From Deltaproteobacteria bacterium (GTDB lineage Bacteria; Desulfobacterota; Dissulfuribacteria; Dissulfuribacterales; S140-46), in contig WFVQ01000050.1 in assembly GCA_015491585.1 (NCBI GenBank), positions 1 to 21,903 of the forward strand: 21,903 bases of DNA, given 5' to 3'. The notes below the pieces were generated by a model that did not search any database, was not told where the DNA came from, and saw only the letters and a list, made by a program, of their open reading frames with translations. The position numbers and the translations under genes are program-made. Below are positions 15,345 through 21,903 of the stretch, piece after piece. The first letter of the stretch is position 1; each line of letters begins with the position of its first letter.

Positions 15345-15995
15345 ATGAAATTCTTCATAGATACCGCGAACCTCGACGAGATAAGGGATGCCGTGGCCCT
15401 GGGCCTGGTGGATGGAGTGACTACGAACCCTTCGCTCATGGCGAAAGAGGGGTGCACAATCGAGGAGCGCATCAAGGAGATATGCGAGATGGTCGACGGG
15501 CCGGTGAGCGCCGAGGTGCTCAGCACCGAGGCCGACGGCATGGTGGAGGAGGGTAGGCGCCTGGCGGCCCTGGCCCCAAACGTCGTCATCAAGATCCCCA
15601 TGATCCCCGACGGCCTGAAGGCCACGAAGATCCTGGCGGGTGAAGGTATCTCCGTCAACATGACCCTCATCTTCTCTCCGCTCCAGGCGCTGCTTGCGGC
15701 CAAGGCAGGCGCCGCGTTCGTCAGCCCGTTCGTAGGGAGGCTCGACGACATCAGCCACGACGGCATGCTCCTCATTAGCGAGGTGGTGACCATCTTTGAG
15801 AACTACGGGATTGAGACCGAGGTGATTGTCGCCAGCATAAGGAATCCGATCCATGTCCTGGAGTCCGCGAAGATGGGCGCGGACATCGCCACGATCCCCT
15901 ACAAGGTGCTGTTCCAGTTGGCAAAGCATCCGCTCACCGATGCCGGCCTCGCAAAGTTCCTGGCCGACTATGAAAAGGTGGCGGGGAAGGGGTGA
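15345..15995 (+). CDS. fsa: Transaldolase-like fructose-6-phosphate aldolase
   Basis: This 216-residue TalC/FSA-type small aldolase is a cytoplasmic (alpha/beta)8 barrel of the class I transaldolase family. The Schiff-base lysine is K83 in VVIKIPM. Other conserved parts are MKFFIDTANLDEI at the N-terminus, GVTTNPSL (24-31), the GISVNMTLIFSPLQA strand, AGAAFVSPFVGRLDD and the TIPYKVLFQL near the C-terminus. Members either split fructose 6-phosphate into dihydroxyacetone and glyceraldehyde 3-phosphate or act as transaldolase; sequence alone does not settle which. The start ATG 15345 follows GGAGG at 15334-15338; GTG 15333 would destroy that signal. Its TGA overlaps the next gene's GTG (GTGA), so the two are translationally coupled. 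Confidence 0.95.
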   Translation: MKFFIDTANLDEIRDAVALGLVDGVTTNPSLMAKEGCTIEERIKEICEMVDGPVSAEVLSTEADGMVEEGRRLAALAPNVVIKIPMIPDGLKATKILAGEGISVNMTLIFSPLQALLAAKAGAAFVSPFVGRLDDISHDGMLLISEVVTIFENYGIETEVIVASIRNPIHVLESAKMGADIATIPYKVLFQLAKHPLTDAGLAKFLADYEKVAGKG

Positions 15996-16618
15996 TATTT
16001 TCCAGAGAAATGGAAGCTCTGAGGGGCATGGCCCACCGCTTTCTCGCAGCCGCAGCCGTCCTGTTTCTGCTCGCAGCCCATGCCTCGCTCCTCTATTCAG
16101 GCAGGCTCTACGTGTACAGGGATGAAAGGGGGGTGCTCCACTTCACCAACGTGGCCCCTCCAACGTCGGCGGTCAGGCGGCCGAGTAGGCCCATTCCCCG
16201 CAAGGGGGTCGAAAGGCTCAAGGCATATTCCACCAAGATAGAGGCTGTGTCCAGGCGGTACCGTCTCGATCCAGACCTGCTCAAGGCGGTCATCATGGCC
16301 GAGTCAGGGTGCGAGCCCTATGCGGTTTCCCGCAAGGGGGCCGTGGGACTGATGCAGATCATGCCAGATACCGCCACGGAGTTGGGGGTACACAATCCCT
16401 TCGATCCCCATGCCAATATAGAAGGAGGAGCCAAATACCTGAGGCAGCTCCTGGACAGGTTCGAAGGGAATCTGCTGCTGGCGCTCGCAGGCTACAATGC
16501 AGGCCCGTCGGCGGTGGAGCGTTACGGAGGGGTTCCTCCCTACGGTGAGACCAGGAGGTATATAAGGAGGGTGCTCTCTCTGTGGAAGGCGTTCAAGGAG
16601 AAGAAGAAGGGATCCTGA
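15992..16618 (+). CDS. Exported lytic transglycosylase, SLT family, with a DUF4124-like N-terminus
   Basis: This 208-residue murein lytic transglycosylase cleaves peptidoglycan glycan strands in the periplasm. An N-terminal hydrophobic segment (about 16-36) is a signal peptide or anchor. A short DUF4124-like piece follows (LYVYRDERGVLHFTNV, 39-54). The SLT catalytic domain covers about 76-200 with catalytic Glu104 (IMAESGCEPYAVS), GLMQIMP (119-125) and the GYNAGPSAVERYGGVPPYGET stretch in pattern (167-187). The GTG start at 15992 overlaps the aldolase stop by 4 bp and has GGGGAAGGG upstream. ATG 16010 or 16028 are possible and would shorten the signal region. The coupling with a sugar-phosphate aldolase is unusual and unexplained. 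Confidence 0.92.
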   Translation: MIFSREMEALRGMAHRFLAAAAVLFLLAAHASLLYSGRLYVYRDERGVLHFTNVAPPTSAVRRPSRPIPRKGVERLKAYSTKIEAVSRRYRLDPDLLKAVIMAESGCEPYAVSRKGAVGLMQIMPDTATELGVHNPFDPHANIEGGAKYLRQLLDRFEGNLLLALAGYNAGPSAVERYGGVPPYGETRRYIRRVLSLWKAFKEKKKGS

Positions 16619-16628
16619 TTCCCTTCCA

Positions 16629-16656
16629 TTGACACCTGGAAATAAAGTGCTATTTT
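16629..16656 (+). promoter_or_regulatory. Sigma-70-like promoter for rplU-rpmA(-obgE)
   Basis: A perfect -35 TTGACA (16629-16634) is followed after 16 bp by TATTTT (16651-16656). Predicted transcription start is near 16663, leaving a leader of about 70 bases before the rplU ATG. A 7-bp hairpin (16606-16626) without a T tract sits just upstream, at the end of the lytic transglycosylase gene. Confidence 0.65.
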
Positions 16657-16694
16657 ACCAATCTCTTGAATAGGAGCGTGAACTACGCCTCGAT

Positions 16695-16721
16695 GCAGGG
16701 GGTGCGCCCTGCCAGGGGCAC
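16695..16721 (+). promoter_or_regulatory. rplU leader with two mutually exclusive hairpins
   Basis: Hairpin A pairs GCAGGG (16695-16700) with CCCTGC (16707-16712). Hairpin B pairs GTGC-CCCT (16702-16710, one bulged G) with AGGGGCAC (16714-16721). They share 16707-16710 and cannot coexist. Hairpin B ends three bases before the GGAGG ribosome binding site (16725-16729) of rplU. Ribosomal protein operons are often autoregulated by such leaders; that this one binds L21 is inference. Confidence 0.45.
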
Positions 16722-16734
16722 GACGGAGGCAGCG

Positions 16735-17046
16735 ATGTACGCGGTTATACAGACAGGCGGGAAGCAGTACAAGGTGTCGGAGGGCGCCAGGCTCAAGGTC
16801 GAGAAGCTCGATGCCGAGATCGGTTCCGATATAGAATTGAAGGATGTCCTGATGATGGTGGATGGGGCCGATGTCAAGGTCGGCAGGCCCTTTCTCGACA
16901 GCGCGTCGGTTAAGGCCACCGTGGTGGAGCACGGCAAGGGCAGGAAGGTGGTGGTCTTCAAGAAGAAGCGCCGCAAGGGCTACAAGGTGAAGAGGGGCCA
17001 CCGCCAGCACTACACCACTATCCAGGTCAAGGCCATAAGCGGTTAA
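16735..17046 (+). CDS. rplU: Large ribosomal subunit protein bL21
   Basis: The 103-residue bL21 protein binds 23S rRNA in the large subunit. Typical sequence: MYAVIQTGGKQYKVSEGARLKVEKL at the N-terminus in pattern, KVGRPF in the centre, and the very basic KKKRRKGYKVKRGHRQHYTTIQV tail in pattern. ATG 16735 is chosen because GGAGG lies 5 bases upstream and the family begins MYAVI; the upstream in-frame reading is the leader. It is followed 11 bp later by rpmA, the standard order. Confidence 0.99.
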   Translation: MYAVIQTGGKQYKVSEGARLKVEKLDAEIGSDIELKDVLMMVDGADVKVGRPFLDSASVKATVVEHGKGRKVVVFKKKRRKGYKVKRGHRQHYTTIQVKAISG

Positions 17047-17057
17047 GGAGGCTCGTC

Positions 17058-17321
17058 ATGGCTCATAAAAAGGCAGGCGGAAGCACCAGGAACGGAAGGG
17101 ACAGCAAGGGGCAGCGCCGCGGAGTGAAGAGGTTCGGCGGCCAGGTGGTCAAGGCCGGCAATATCCTCGTGCGGCAGTTGGGAACCAAGTTCCATCCCGG
17201 GAAGAACGTGGGCATGGGTAAGGACTATACCCTGTTCGCCCTGGTGGATGGTGTGGTAAAGTTCGAGGTGAAGCGCAATCGCAAGCACGTCAGCGTATAT
17301 CCCTTGGCCGCAGCCTCTTAG
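17058..17321 (+). CDS. rpmA: Large ribosomal subunit protein bL27
   Basis: The 87-residue bL27 protein reaches the peptidyl transferase centre with its N-terminal tail. It begins MAHKKAGGSTRNGRDSKGQR, the mature-like form without the extra N-terminal peptide that Firmicutes cleave off. AGGAGG (17046-17051) is the ribosome binding site and overlaps the rplU stop. The body motif RQLGTKFHPGKNVGMGKDYTLFAL in pattern is conserved. Confidence 0.99.
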   Translation: MAHKKAGGSTRNGRDSKGQRRGVKRFGGQVVKAGNILVRQLGTKFHPGKNVGMGKDYTLFALVDGVVKFEVKRNRKHVSVYPLAAAS

Positions 17322-17361
17322 ACCGGCAGATACAGGGCCGGGGGGCCGTTAGCTTTTTCCG

Positions 17362-17399
17362 ACGCAGGTGGAGTCCGTCTTCCTGCGTTTTTTTGTTTT
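17362..17399 (+). terminator. Intrinsic terminator/attenuator between rpmA and obgE
   Basis: ACGCAGG (17362-17368) pairs with CCTGCGT (17382-17388) around a 13-base loop, followed by seven T residues (17388-17394), then GTTTT. It lies 40 bases after rpmA and only about 14 bases before the obgE ATG, leaving no room for a promoter, so obgE must be reached by read-through. Confidence 0.8.
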
Positions 17400-17412
17400 G
17401 CAGCCAGGTGGC

Positions 17413-18480
17413 ATGAGGTTCGTAGACGAGGTCCAGATATATGTAAAGGGTGGTGACGGAGGGGCCGGCTGCGTCAGTTTCCGGAGGGAGAAGTACGTCC
17501 CTAGGGGCGGCCCTGACGGAGGCGATGGGGGCAAAGGGGGCGACGTGGTGCTGCAGGTCAACACCCACCTGAATACCTTGTACCATTTCAGGAAGAAGCG
17601 CCGCTTCGTCGCCGGGAAGGGCCAGGCTGGCAGGGGCAAGAACCAGCACGGAAGAGGGGGGGCGGACCTGGTGATAGAGGTGCCTCAAGGCACTCTGGTG
17701 AAGGATGCCTCCACGGGCATGGTCCTGGCAGACCTCGCCTCTCCCGAGGCCAGATACGTGGTTGCGAGAGGAGGCACAGGGGGCAAGGGGAATGCCAGGT
17801 TCGCCACCTCTACGCGCCAGGCCCCGCGCCATGCCCAGCCCGGCCTGCCCGGCGAGGAGAAGGAGGTGGTCCTGGAGCTGAAACTCATGGCGGACATAGG
17901 GCTCGTTGGACCGCCCAATGCCGGAAAGTCCACTCTCCTTTCGCGCATATCGTCGGCAAGGCCCAAGATAGCAGACTATCCATTCACGACGCTCACGCCG
18001 AACCTCGGCGTGGTGGAGGTGGGGCCAGGAGAGACGCTGGTGGTGGCGGATATCCCTGGACTCATAGAGGGAGCCCATCTCGGTGCCGGGATGGGTATCG
18101 AATTCCTGCGCCACATAGAGCGCACCTCTGTCCTGCTCTTCATGGTGGATCTCTCCCAGGGCGCTGAGGCGGCGGTGGACGACTTTTTCACCACGTGCAG
18201 GGAGCTCGAGGGATACCCGGCATCCCTCCTTGAAAAGCCCTGGCTGCTGGCCTTTAATAAGGTCGATGCCGCTGGCGCCGGGGAGTTCGACAGGGCCGTG
18301 GCCCTGGTGGAGGCGAAGGGGCTTCCTGGTTCCATGTCCAGGGGCGTTGGGTGCGGGCCGTTTTTTGCCGTTTCCGCAGTCACTGGGCAGGGAGTGGATG
18401 ACCTGCTTAGGTGCGCGGCAGGAGTCGTTGCTGCCCTGGAGGATACGGAAGGGGAGCAGGGAGAGGAGGGGGTGTCTTGA
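17413..18480 (+). CDS. obgE: Ribosome-associated GTPase Obg (ObgE/CgtA)
   Basis: Obg is an essential GTPase that binds the 50S subunit and couples ribosome assembly with nutrient status and (p)ppGpp. The 355-residue protein has the glycine-rich Obg fold (1-158, with repeated KGGDGG and RGGPDGGDGG-type stretches) and the G domain with G1 GPPNAGKST (166-174, normally GLPNVGKST), switch I PFTTLTPNLG (190-199), G3 DIPGLIEGA (213-221), G4 NKVD (282-285) and G5 SAV (321-323). There is only a short acidic tail and no long OCT domain. ATG 17413 is chosen because the family begins M(R/K)FVDEV; an upstream GTG at 17368 would lie inside the terminator hairpin. The stop overlaps the proB start. Confidence 0.98.
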   Translation: MRFVDEVQIYVKGGDGGAGCVSFRREKYVPRGGPDGGDGGKGGDVVLQVNTHLNTLYHFRKKRRFVAGKGQAGRGKNQHGRGGADLVIEVPQGTLVKDASTGMVLADLASPEARYVVARGGTGGKGNARFATSTRQAPRHAQPGLPGEEKEVVLELKLMADIGLVGPPNAGKSTLLSRISSARPKIADYPFTTLTPNLGVVEVGPGETLVVADIPGLIEGAHLGAGMGIEFLRHIERTSVLLFMVDLSQGAEAAVDDFFTTCRELEGYPASLLEKPWLLAFNKVDAAGAGEFDRAVALVEAKGLPGSMSRGVGCGPFFAVSAVTGQGVDDLLRCAAGVVAALEDTEGEQGEEGVS

Positions 18481-19616
18481 AAAGCGGTGCGGATGACCGC
18501 CGCAGGGAGTTGCTCGATGGCGCCAGGCGCGTGGTCGTAAAGGTCGGGAGCGCGGTCCTGGCCTCTCCCGGAGGATTGGACCGTGAGGTGATAAAGGGGC
18601 TGGCCAGGGAGCTGGCGCTCCTGAAAACGGGAGGCAGGGACGTGGTCCTCGTCTCCTCAGGGGCAGTGGCGGCGGGGCTGTCCAGGGCCCCTGATCCGAC
18701 CGCAGGGGCCACCATCCCAGAGAAACAGGCCTTGGCTGCTCTGGGTCAGGGGTTGCTGATGCGCGAGTACGAAGAGGCGTTCTCAGGGCACGAGATACAG
18801 GTCGCGCAGATCCTCTTGACCAGGGACGGCCTGGTCCCGCGCCACCGCTATCTGAACGCCAAGAATACGTTGAAGACCCTTCTCAAGTGGGGGGTCGTCC
18901 CGATAGTGAACGAAAACGATACGGTGGCCACAGAGGAGCTTCAGTTCACCGACAACGACGCCCTTGCAGTGCTGGTGGTGAACCTGGTGGAGGCCGACCT
19001 GCTGGTCTGTCTCAGCGATACCAGCGGCCTCTACGAGGCGGATCCGCGAGAGGAGCCTGACGCCAGGTTCGTACCGGTGGTGGAGCGTGTGGACGACAAG
19101 GTGATGGGCATGGCTAGCACGAGGCCGGGGCGGGCGGGCAGGGGAGGGATGCACTCCAAGCTGCACGCCGCCCGCATGGTCACCTCTTGCGGCGTTCCTA
19201 TGGTGGTCGCTGGAGGCAGGGAGCCAGCGGTCCTGGAGCGGCTTTTTGCTGGAGAACCGGTGGGTACGTTGTTCCTGCCGCAGCGCGCCAGGATACACGG
19301 CCGCAAGGCCTGGATCATGTTCGCCCTGGACCGCCGGGGCAGGCTGGTGTTGGACCGCGGTGCCGTTGATGCCGTCAGGAATCGGGGTAAGAGCCTGCTC
19401 GCGGTTGGGATCGTGGCAGTAGAGGGGGAGTTCGCCGCCGGCGATTGCGTGCTCTGTGTGGACCAGGAGGGAAGGGATGTGGCGGTGGGCATCTCCAATT
19501 TCAGCTCCGACGAGCTGGCCTGCGTGGCCGGGCGGCGGAGCGGTGAAATATGTGATATCATTGAAAGGGACGTAGAAGAAGAGGTTATCCACCGGGACAA
19601 CTTGGTGGTCCTTTGA
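18477..19616 (+). CDS. proB: Glutamate 5-kinase with PUA domain
   Basis: ProB phosphorylates L-glutamate to gamma-glutamyl phosphate, the first step of proline synthesis, and is usually feedback inhibited by proline. The 379-residue product has the amino acid kinase domain: VKVGS (22-26), SSGAVAAG (60-67), NENDTV (145-150), FTDNDALAV (157-165), SDTSGLY (180-186) and GRGGMHSKL (221-229, where most members have GTGGMxTK). A C-terminal PUA domain (about 275-365) follows. The start is TTG 18477, which overlaps the obgE TGA (TTGA) and has GGAGGGGG just upstream; no in-frame ATG or GTG is available nearby. The gene is translationally coupled to obgE and followed 16 bp later by proA. Confidence 0.97.
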   Translation: MKSGADDRRRELLDGARRVVVKVGSAVLASPGGLDREVIKGLARELALLKTGGRDVVLVSSGAVAAGLSRAPDPTAGATIPEKQALAALGQGLLMREYEEAFSGHEIQVAQILLTRDGLVPRHRYLNAKNTLKTLLKWGVVPIVNENDTVATEELQFTDNDALAVLVVNLVEADLLVCLSDTSGLYEADPREEPDARFVPVVERVDDKVMGMASTRPGRAGRGGMHSKLHAARMVTSCGVPMVVAGGREPAVLERLFAGEPVGTLFLPQRARIHGRKAWIMFALDRRGRLVLDRGAVDAVRNRGKSLLAVGIVAVEGEFAAGDCVLCVDQEGRDVAVGISNFSSDELACVAGRRSGEICDIIERDVEEEVIHRDNLVVL

Positions 19617-19632
19617 GGAAAGGAGCGGAATC

Positions 19633-20892
19633 ATGGCGGATACAGTGAAACTCGTAGAGGAGATGGCACGCAAGGCCAAGGCTGCGGCCAGGGAAGTGGC
19701 GCGTCTCACCTCTGGCGTGAAGGACAAGGTGCTTCTGGAGACCGCTGAACGCCTCCTGGCCAATAGGGAGATGTTGCAGGCCGAGAACGCCAAGGACCTG
19801 GAGCGCGCACAGGAGAAGGGATTGAGCGATGCTTTCATAGACCGGCTTACCCTCTCCGACAAGGTGATAGAGTCCATGGCCCAGGGGTTGCGCGAGGTGG
19901 CTGCCCTGCCCGATCCAGTGGGCGAGGTGACCAGGATGTGGAAGCGGCCCAACGGCCTGCTGGTGGGGCGGGTCCGGATACCCCTGGGAGTGATCTGCAT
20001 GATTTACGAGTCAAGGCCCAATGTCACCATCGACGCGGCCGGCCTTTGCCTCAAGGCCGGGAACGCCGTGGTGTTGCGCGGTGGTTCAGACGCCATCCAT
20101 TCCAACATGGCCCTTGCTTCCATCCTTCAGGAGGTCCTCGCACGCCATTCCATTCCTGGAGACGCGGTGCAGGTGGTGCCGGTGACTGACCGCGAGGCGG
20201 TCACTGAACTCTTGAAGAGGGAGGAGGAGATCGACCTCATCATCCCAAGGGGCGGAGAGGGGCTCATAAGATTCGTGGTGGAGAACTCCAGGATACCGGT
20301 CCTGAAGCACTACAAGGGCGTGTGCCACGTCTATGTGGACAAGCATGCCGATCTCGATATGGCCTATGAGATCTGTTTCAACTCCAAGGTCCAGAGGCCC
20401 GGGGTCTGCAATGCAATGGAGGGGATGCTGGTCCACAGGGAGGTGGCAGGCGAGTTTTTGCCCGCGATGGCCAGGAGATTCAAGGAGGCAGGGGTGGAAC
20501 TCAGGGGGTGCGATGTGACGTGCAGCATCGTGGAAGATGCCGTTCCTGCCAAGGAGGAGGACTGGGGGTTCGAGTTTCTGGACTTGGTGCTGGCGGTCAA
20601 GGTGGTGGACTCCATGGACCAGGCGCTGGACTACATCTCCAGGTACGGCTCCAACCACACCGAGGCCATAGTGACCAGGGACTATGCCAGGGCCAGGCGC
20701 TTTCTCCAGGAGGCCGACGCCTCCCTGGTGCTCGTCAATGCCTCTACCAGGTTCAACGACGGCGGTCAGCTTGGTTTAGGGGCCGAGATAGGCATCAGCA
20801 CGTCCAAGCTGCATGCATACGGCCCTATGGGGCTGGAAGAGTTGACCTCCACCAAGTTCATCGCCTACGGCGACGGCCAGGTGAGGGAGTAG
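19633..20892 (+). CDS. proA: Gamma-glutamyl phosphate reductase
   Basis: ProA reduces gamma-glutamyl phosphate with NADPH to glutamate 5-semialdehyde, the second step of proline synthesis, acting with ProB. The 419-residue length is typical. It is an aldehyde-dehydrogenase-fold enzyme with catalytic Cys259 in VQRPGVCNAMEG, the IYESRPNVTIDAA segment, a KAGNAVVLRGGSDA cofactor loop, GSNHTEAIVT, and a VLVNASTRFNDGG segment near the end. AAAGGAG precedes ATG 19633. Nothing unusual is seen. Confidence 0.99.
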   Translation: MADTVKLVEEMARKAKAAAREVARLTSGVKDKVLLETAERLLANREMLQAENAKDLERAQEKGLSDAFIDRLTLSDKVIESMAQGLREVAALPDPVGEVTRMWKRPNGLLVGRVRIPLGVICMIYESRPNVTIDAAGLCLKAGNAVVLRGGSDAIHSNMALASILQEVLARHSIPGDAVQVVPVTDREAVTELLKREEEIDLIIPRGGEGLIRFVVENSRIPVLKHYKGVCHVYVDKHADLDMAYEICFNSKVQRPGVCNAMEGMLVHREVAGEFLPAMARRFKEAGVELRGCDVTCSIVEDAVPAKEEDWGFEFLDLVLAVKVVDSMDQALDYISRYGSNHTEAIVTRDYARARRFLQEADASLVLVNASTRFNDGGQLGLGAEIGISTSKLHAYGPMGLEELTSTKFIAYGDGQVRE

Positions 20893-20926
20893 CCGTCTCA
20901 TGGCGGAGCCCTCCAGGGAGGGAGGG

Positions 20927-21903
20927 ATGGGAAGTGGCCGCAGGATAGCCGTGTTCGGCGGCACCTTCGATCCAGTCCATCTCGGCCATCTGAGGGCTGC
21001 GCTGGAGGTGCGGGAGCGTCTCTATCTCGACGAGGTGTGGCTGGTGCCGGCGGCGGAGCCGCCACACAAGGCGGGGACCGAAGCCTCTTTCCTCCACCGC
21101 CTTGAGATGGTGAGGCTCTCCGTGGATGGGGTGGATGGAATGTCGGTCCTGGACATCGAGGGGAGGAGGGCCGGTCCCTCCTATACCTTGGATACCCTCG
21201 AGGAGCTGGCCTCTGCCAACCCTGGCAACGAGTGGTATCTGCTCCTTGGGAGCGATGCCTTCCTGGAGCTGGAGACATGGAAGGAGTTCCACCGTCTGGT
21301 GCGGCTTGCCGCTTTGGTTGTGGTAGGGCGCAGCGCAGGGGCGCTCGAACAGTGCGCCGCGCATCTCCCGGAGATCCTGCCTGGCTACGAGGAGCAGGCT
21401 CCGGGCAGGTGGGAGCGCCGGGATGACAGGCCGGTCCTCTTTGTCGAGGTGACCAGGATGGAGATTTCCAGCACCATGATCAGGGAGCTGGTGGGCCAGG
21501 GCAGGTCAGCCAGGTTCCTCATGCCCGAGGCGGCGAGAAAATACATGGAGGAGACAGGATTGTACGCAGCCAACCGCAAGAGCATGAAAAAGAATGAATC
21601 GTTGGGCAGTGCCAAGGCCCTGGCCATCGCCCTCGCCAGGGCGGTGGAGGACAACAAGGGCGAGAACGTGGTGGTCCTGGACGTGTCTGGCGCCTCTTCT
21701 TTCGCCGACTTCTTCGTTATAGCCCACGGCCGCTCCACCCGCCACGTGCAGGGCATGGCCGACAACATCCGGAGGGATCTGAAGAAGATGGGTGTCTATC
21801 CCAGGTCGGTAGAGGGAGAGAGCGAGGCCAAATGGATACTCATGGATTACGGGGATGTTATAGTCCATCTCTTCTATGAGCCTGTACGCGGCTTTTACGA
21901 TCT
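20927..21903 (+). CDS. nadD: NadD-RsfS fusion: nicotinate-nucleotide adenylyltransferase joined to ribosome silencing factor (3' end outside window)
   Basis: Residues 6-215 are NadD, which adenylates nicotinate mononucleotide in NAD synthesis: GGTFDPVHLGH (11-21), AEPPHKAG (43-50), LLGSDAF (106-112) and the signature ISSTMIR (180-186). The frame continues without a stop into a ribosome silencing factor domain (about 225-325): VVVLDVSGASSFADFFVIAHG (248-268 in pattern), STRHVQGMADNI (270-281), VEGESEAKWILMDYGDVIVH (295-314 in pattern), LFYEPVRGFYD at the edge. RsfS binds uL14 and blocks subunit joining in starvation. Only a few residues are probably missing. ATG 20927 follows GGAGG at 5-base spacing; ATG 20900 is a possible longer start. 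An internal ATG (21584) at the domain junction has no good ribosome binding site. A sequencing indel that removed a stop would need checking. Confidence 0.9.
   Translation, partial: MGSGRRIAVFGGTFDPVHLGHLRAALEVRERLYLDEVWLVPAAEPPHKAGTEASFLHRLEMVRLSVDGVDGMSVLDIEGRRAGPSYTLDTLEELASANPGNEWYLLLGSDAFLELETWKEFHRLVRLAALVVVGRSAGALEQCAAHLPEILPGYEEQAPGRWERRDDRPVLFVEVTRMEISSTMIRELVGQGRSARFLMPEAARKYMEETGLYAANRKSMKKNESLGSAKALAIALARAVEDNKGENVVVLDVSGASSFADFFVIAHGRSTRHVQGMADNIRRDLKKMGVYPRSVEGESEAKWILMDYGDVIVHLFYEPVRGFYD

Noticed and set aside
16606..16626. Hairpin at the end of the lytic transglycosylase gene as a terminator
   Set aside because: The 7-bp stem is perfect, but no T tract follows and it abuts the rplU promoter; an intrinsic terminator cannot be supported.
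18783..20000. Long open frame (about 405 codons) on the - strand across proB and proA
   Set aside because: It spans the ends of two well-supported genes, crosses their junction and has low-complexity composition. No family is recognisable.

Overview
The window is a stretch of chromosome from a GC-rich, Gram-negative, didermic bacterium. Evidence for an outer membrane is a complete apolipoprotein N-acyltransferase and a TonB-dependent receptor. The gene repertoire, the two-component sigma-54 regulator, the family II pyrophosphatase and codon use rich in AGG (Arg) and ATA (Ile) look like a deltaproteobacterium (Desulfobacterota, for example a relative of the Syntrophobacter or Dissulfuribacter groups). 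This taxonomic call is inference from gene content; there is no rRNA here. I see no tRNA, rRNA, CRISPR array, insertion sequence or phage gene. The region reads as core chromosome with one accessory-looking sensory/uptake locus.

Layout: (1) 1-225 is the 3' end of an unrecognised gene, closed by a strong terminator. (2) 393-3721 on the + strand carries a small HsdR-N-like protein, lnt, and prfB with its programmed +1 frameshift. (3) 3663-4607 on the - strand is a divergent, single-function biotin-protein ligase whose 3' end overlaps prfB tail to tail. (4) 4792-6372 on the + strand holds a MEMO-family gene (amrB) and the tRNA methyltransferase trmJ. (5) 6365-12051 on the + strand is a tightly packed run encoding a periplasmic substrate-binding protein, a sensor histidine kinase, a sigma-54-dependent response regulator and a TonB-dependent receptor. 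It looks like one sensing and uptake module and is the most interesting system in the window. (6) 12064-15215 on the - strand carries a TPR protein, a Mn/Co-dependent pyrophosphatase and a FapA (DUF342) protein. (7) 15345-16618 on the + strand is a translationally coupled pair, transaldolase-like aldolase and lytic transglycosylase. (8) 16629-21903 on the + strand is the conserved block rplU-rpmA-obgE-proB-proA-nadD. It has a recognisable promoter, a structured rplU leader and an intrinsic terminator between rpmA and obgE.

Notable details: nadD continues in frame, without a stop, into a ribosome silencing factor (RsfS) domain that runs off the window edge, so this is a NadD-RsfS fusion. The prfB frameshift site keeps the GGAGG-TAT-CTT-TGA architecture. 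The rplU leader can form two mutually exclusive hairpins next to its ribosome binding site. A perfect 7-2-7 dyad sits just before lnt. Several start codons were moved from the longest possible ORF on the basis of Shine-Dalgarno position and family N-termini (amrB, trmJ, TPR gene, fapA, fsa, rplU, obgE, proB, nadD).
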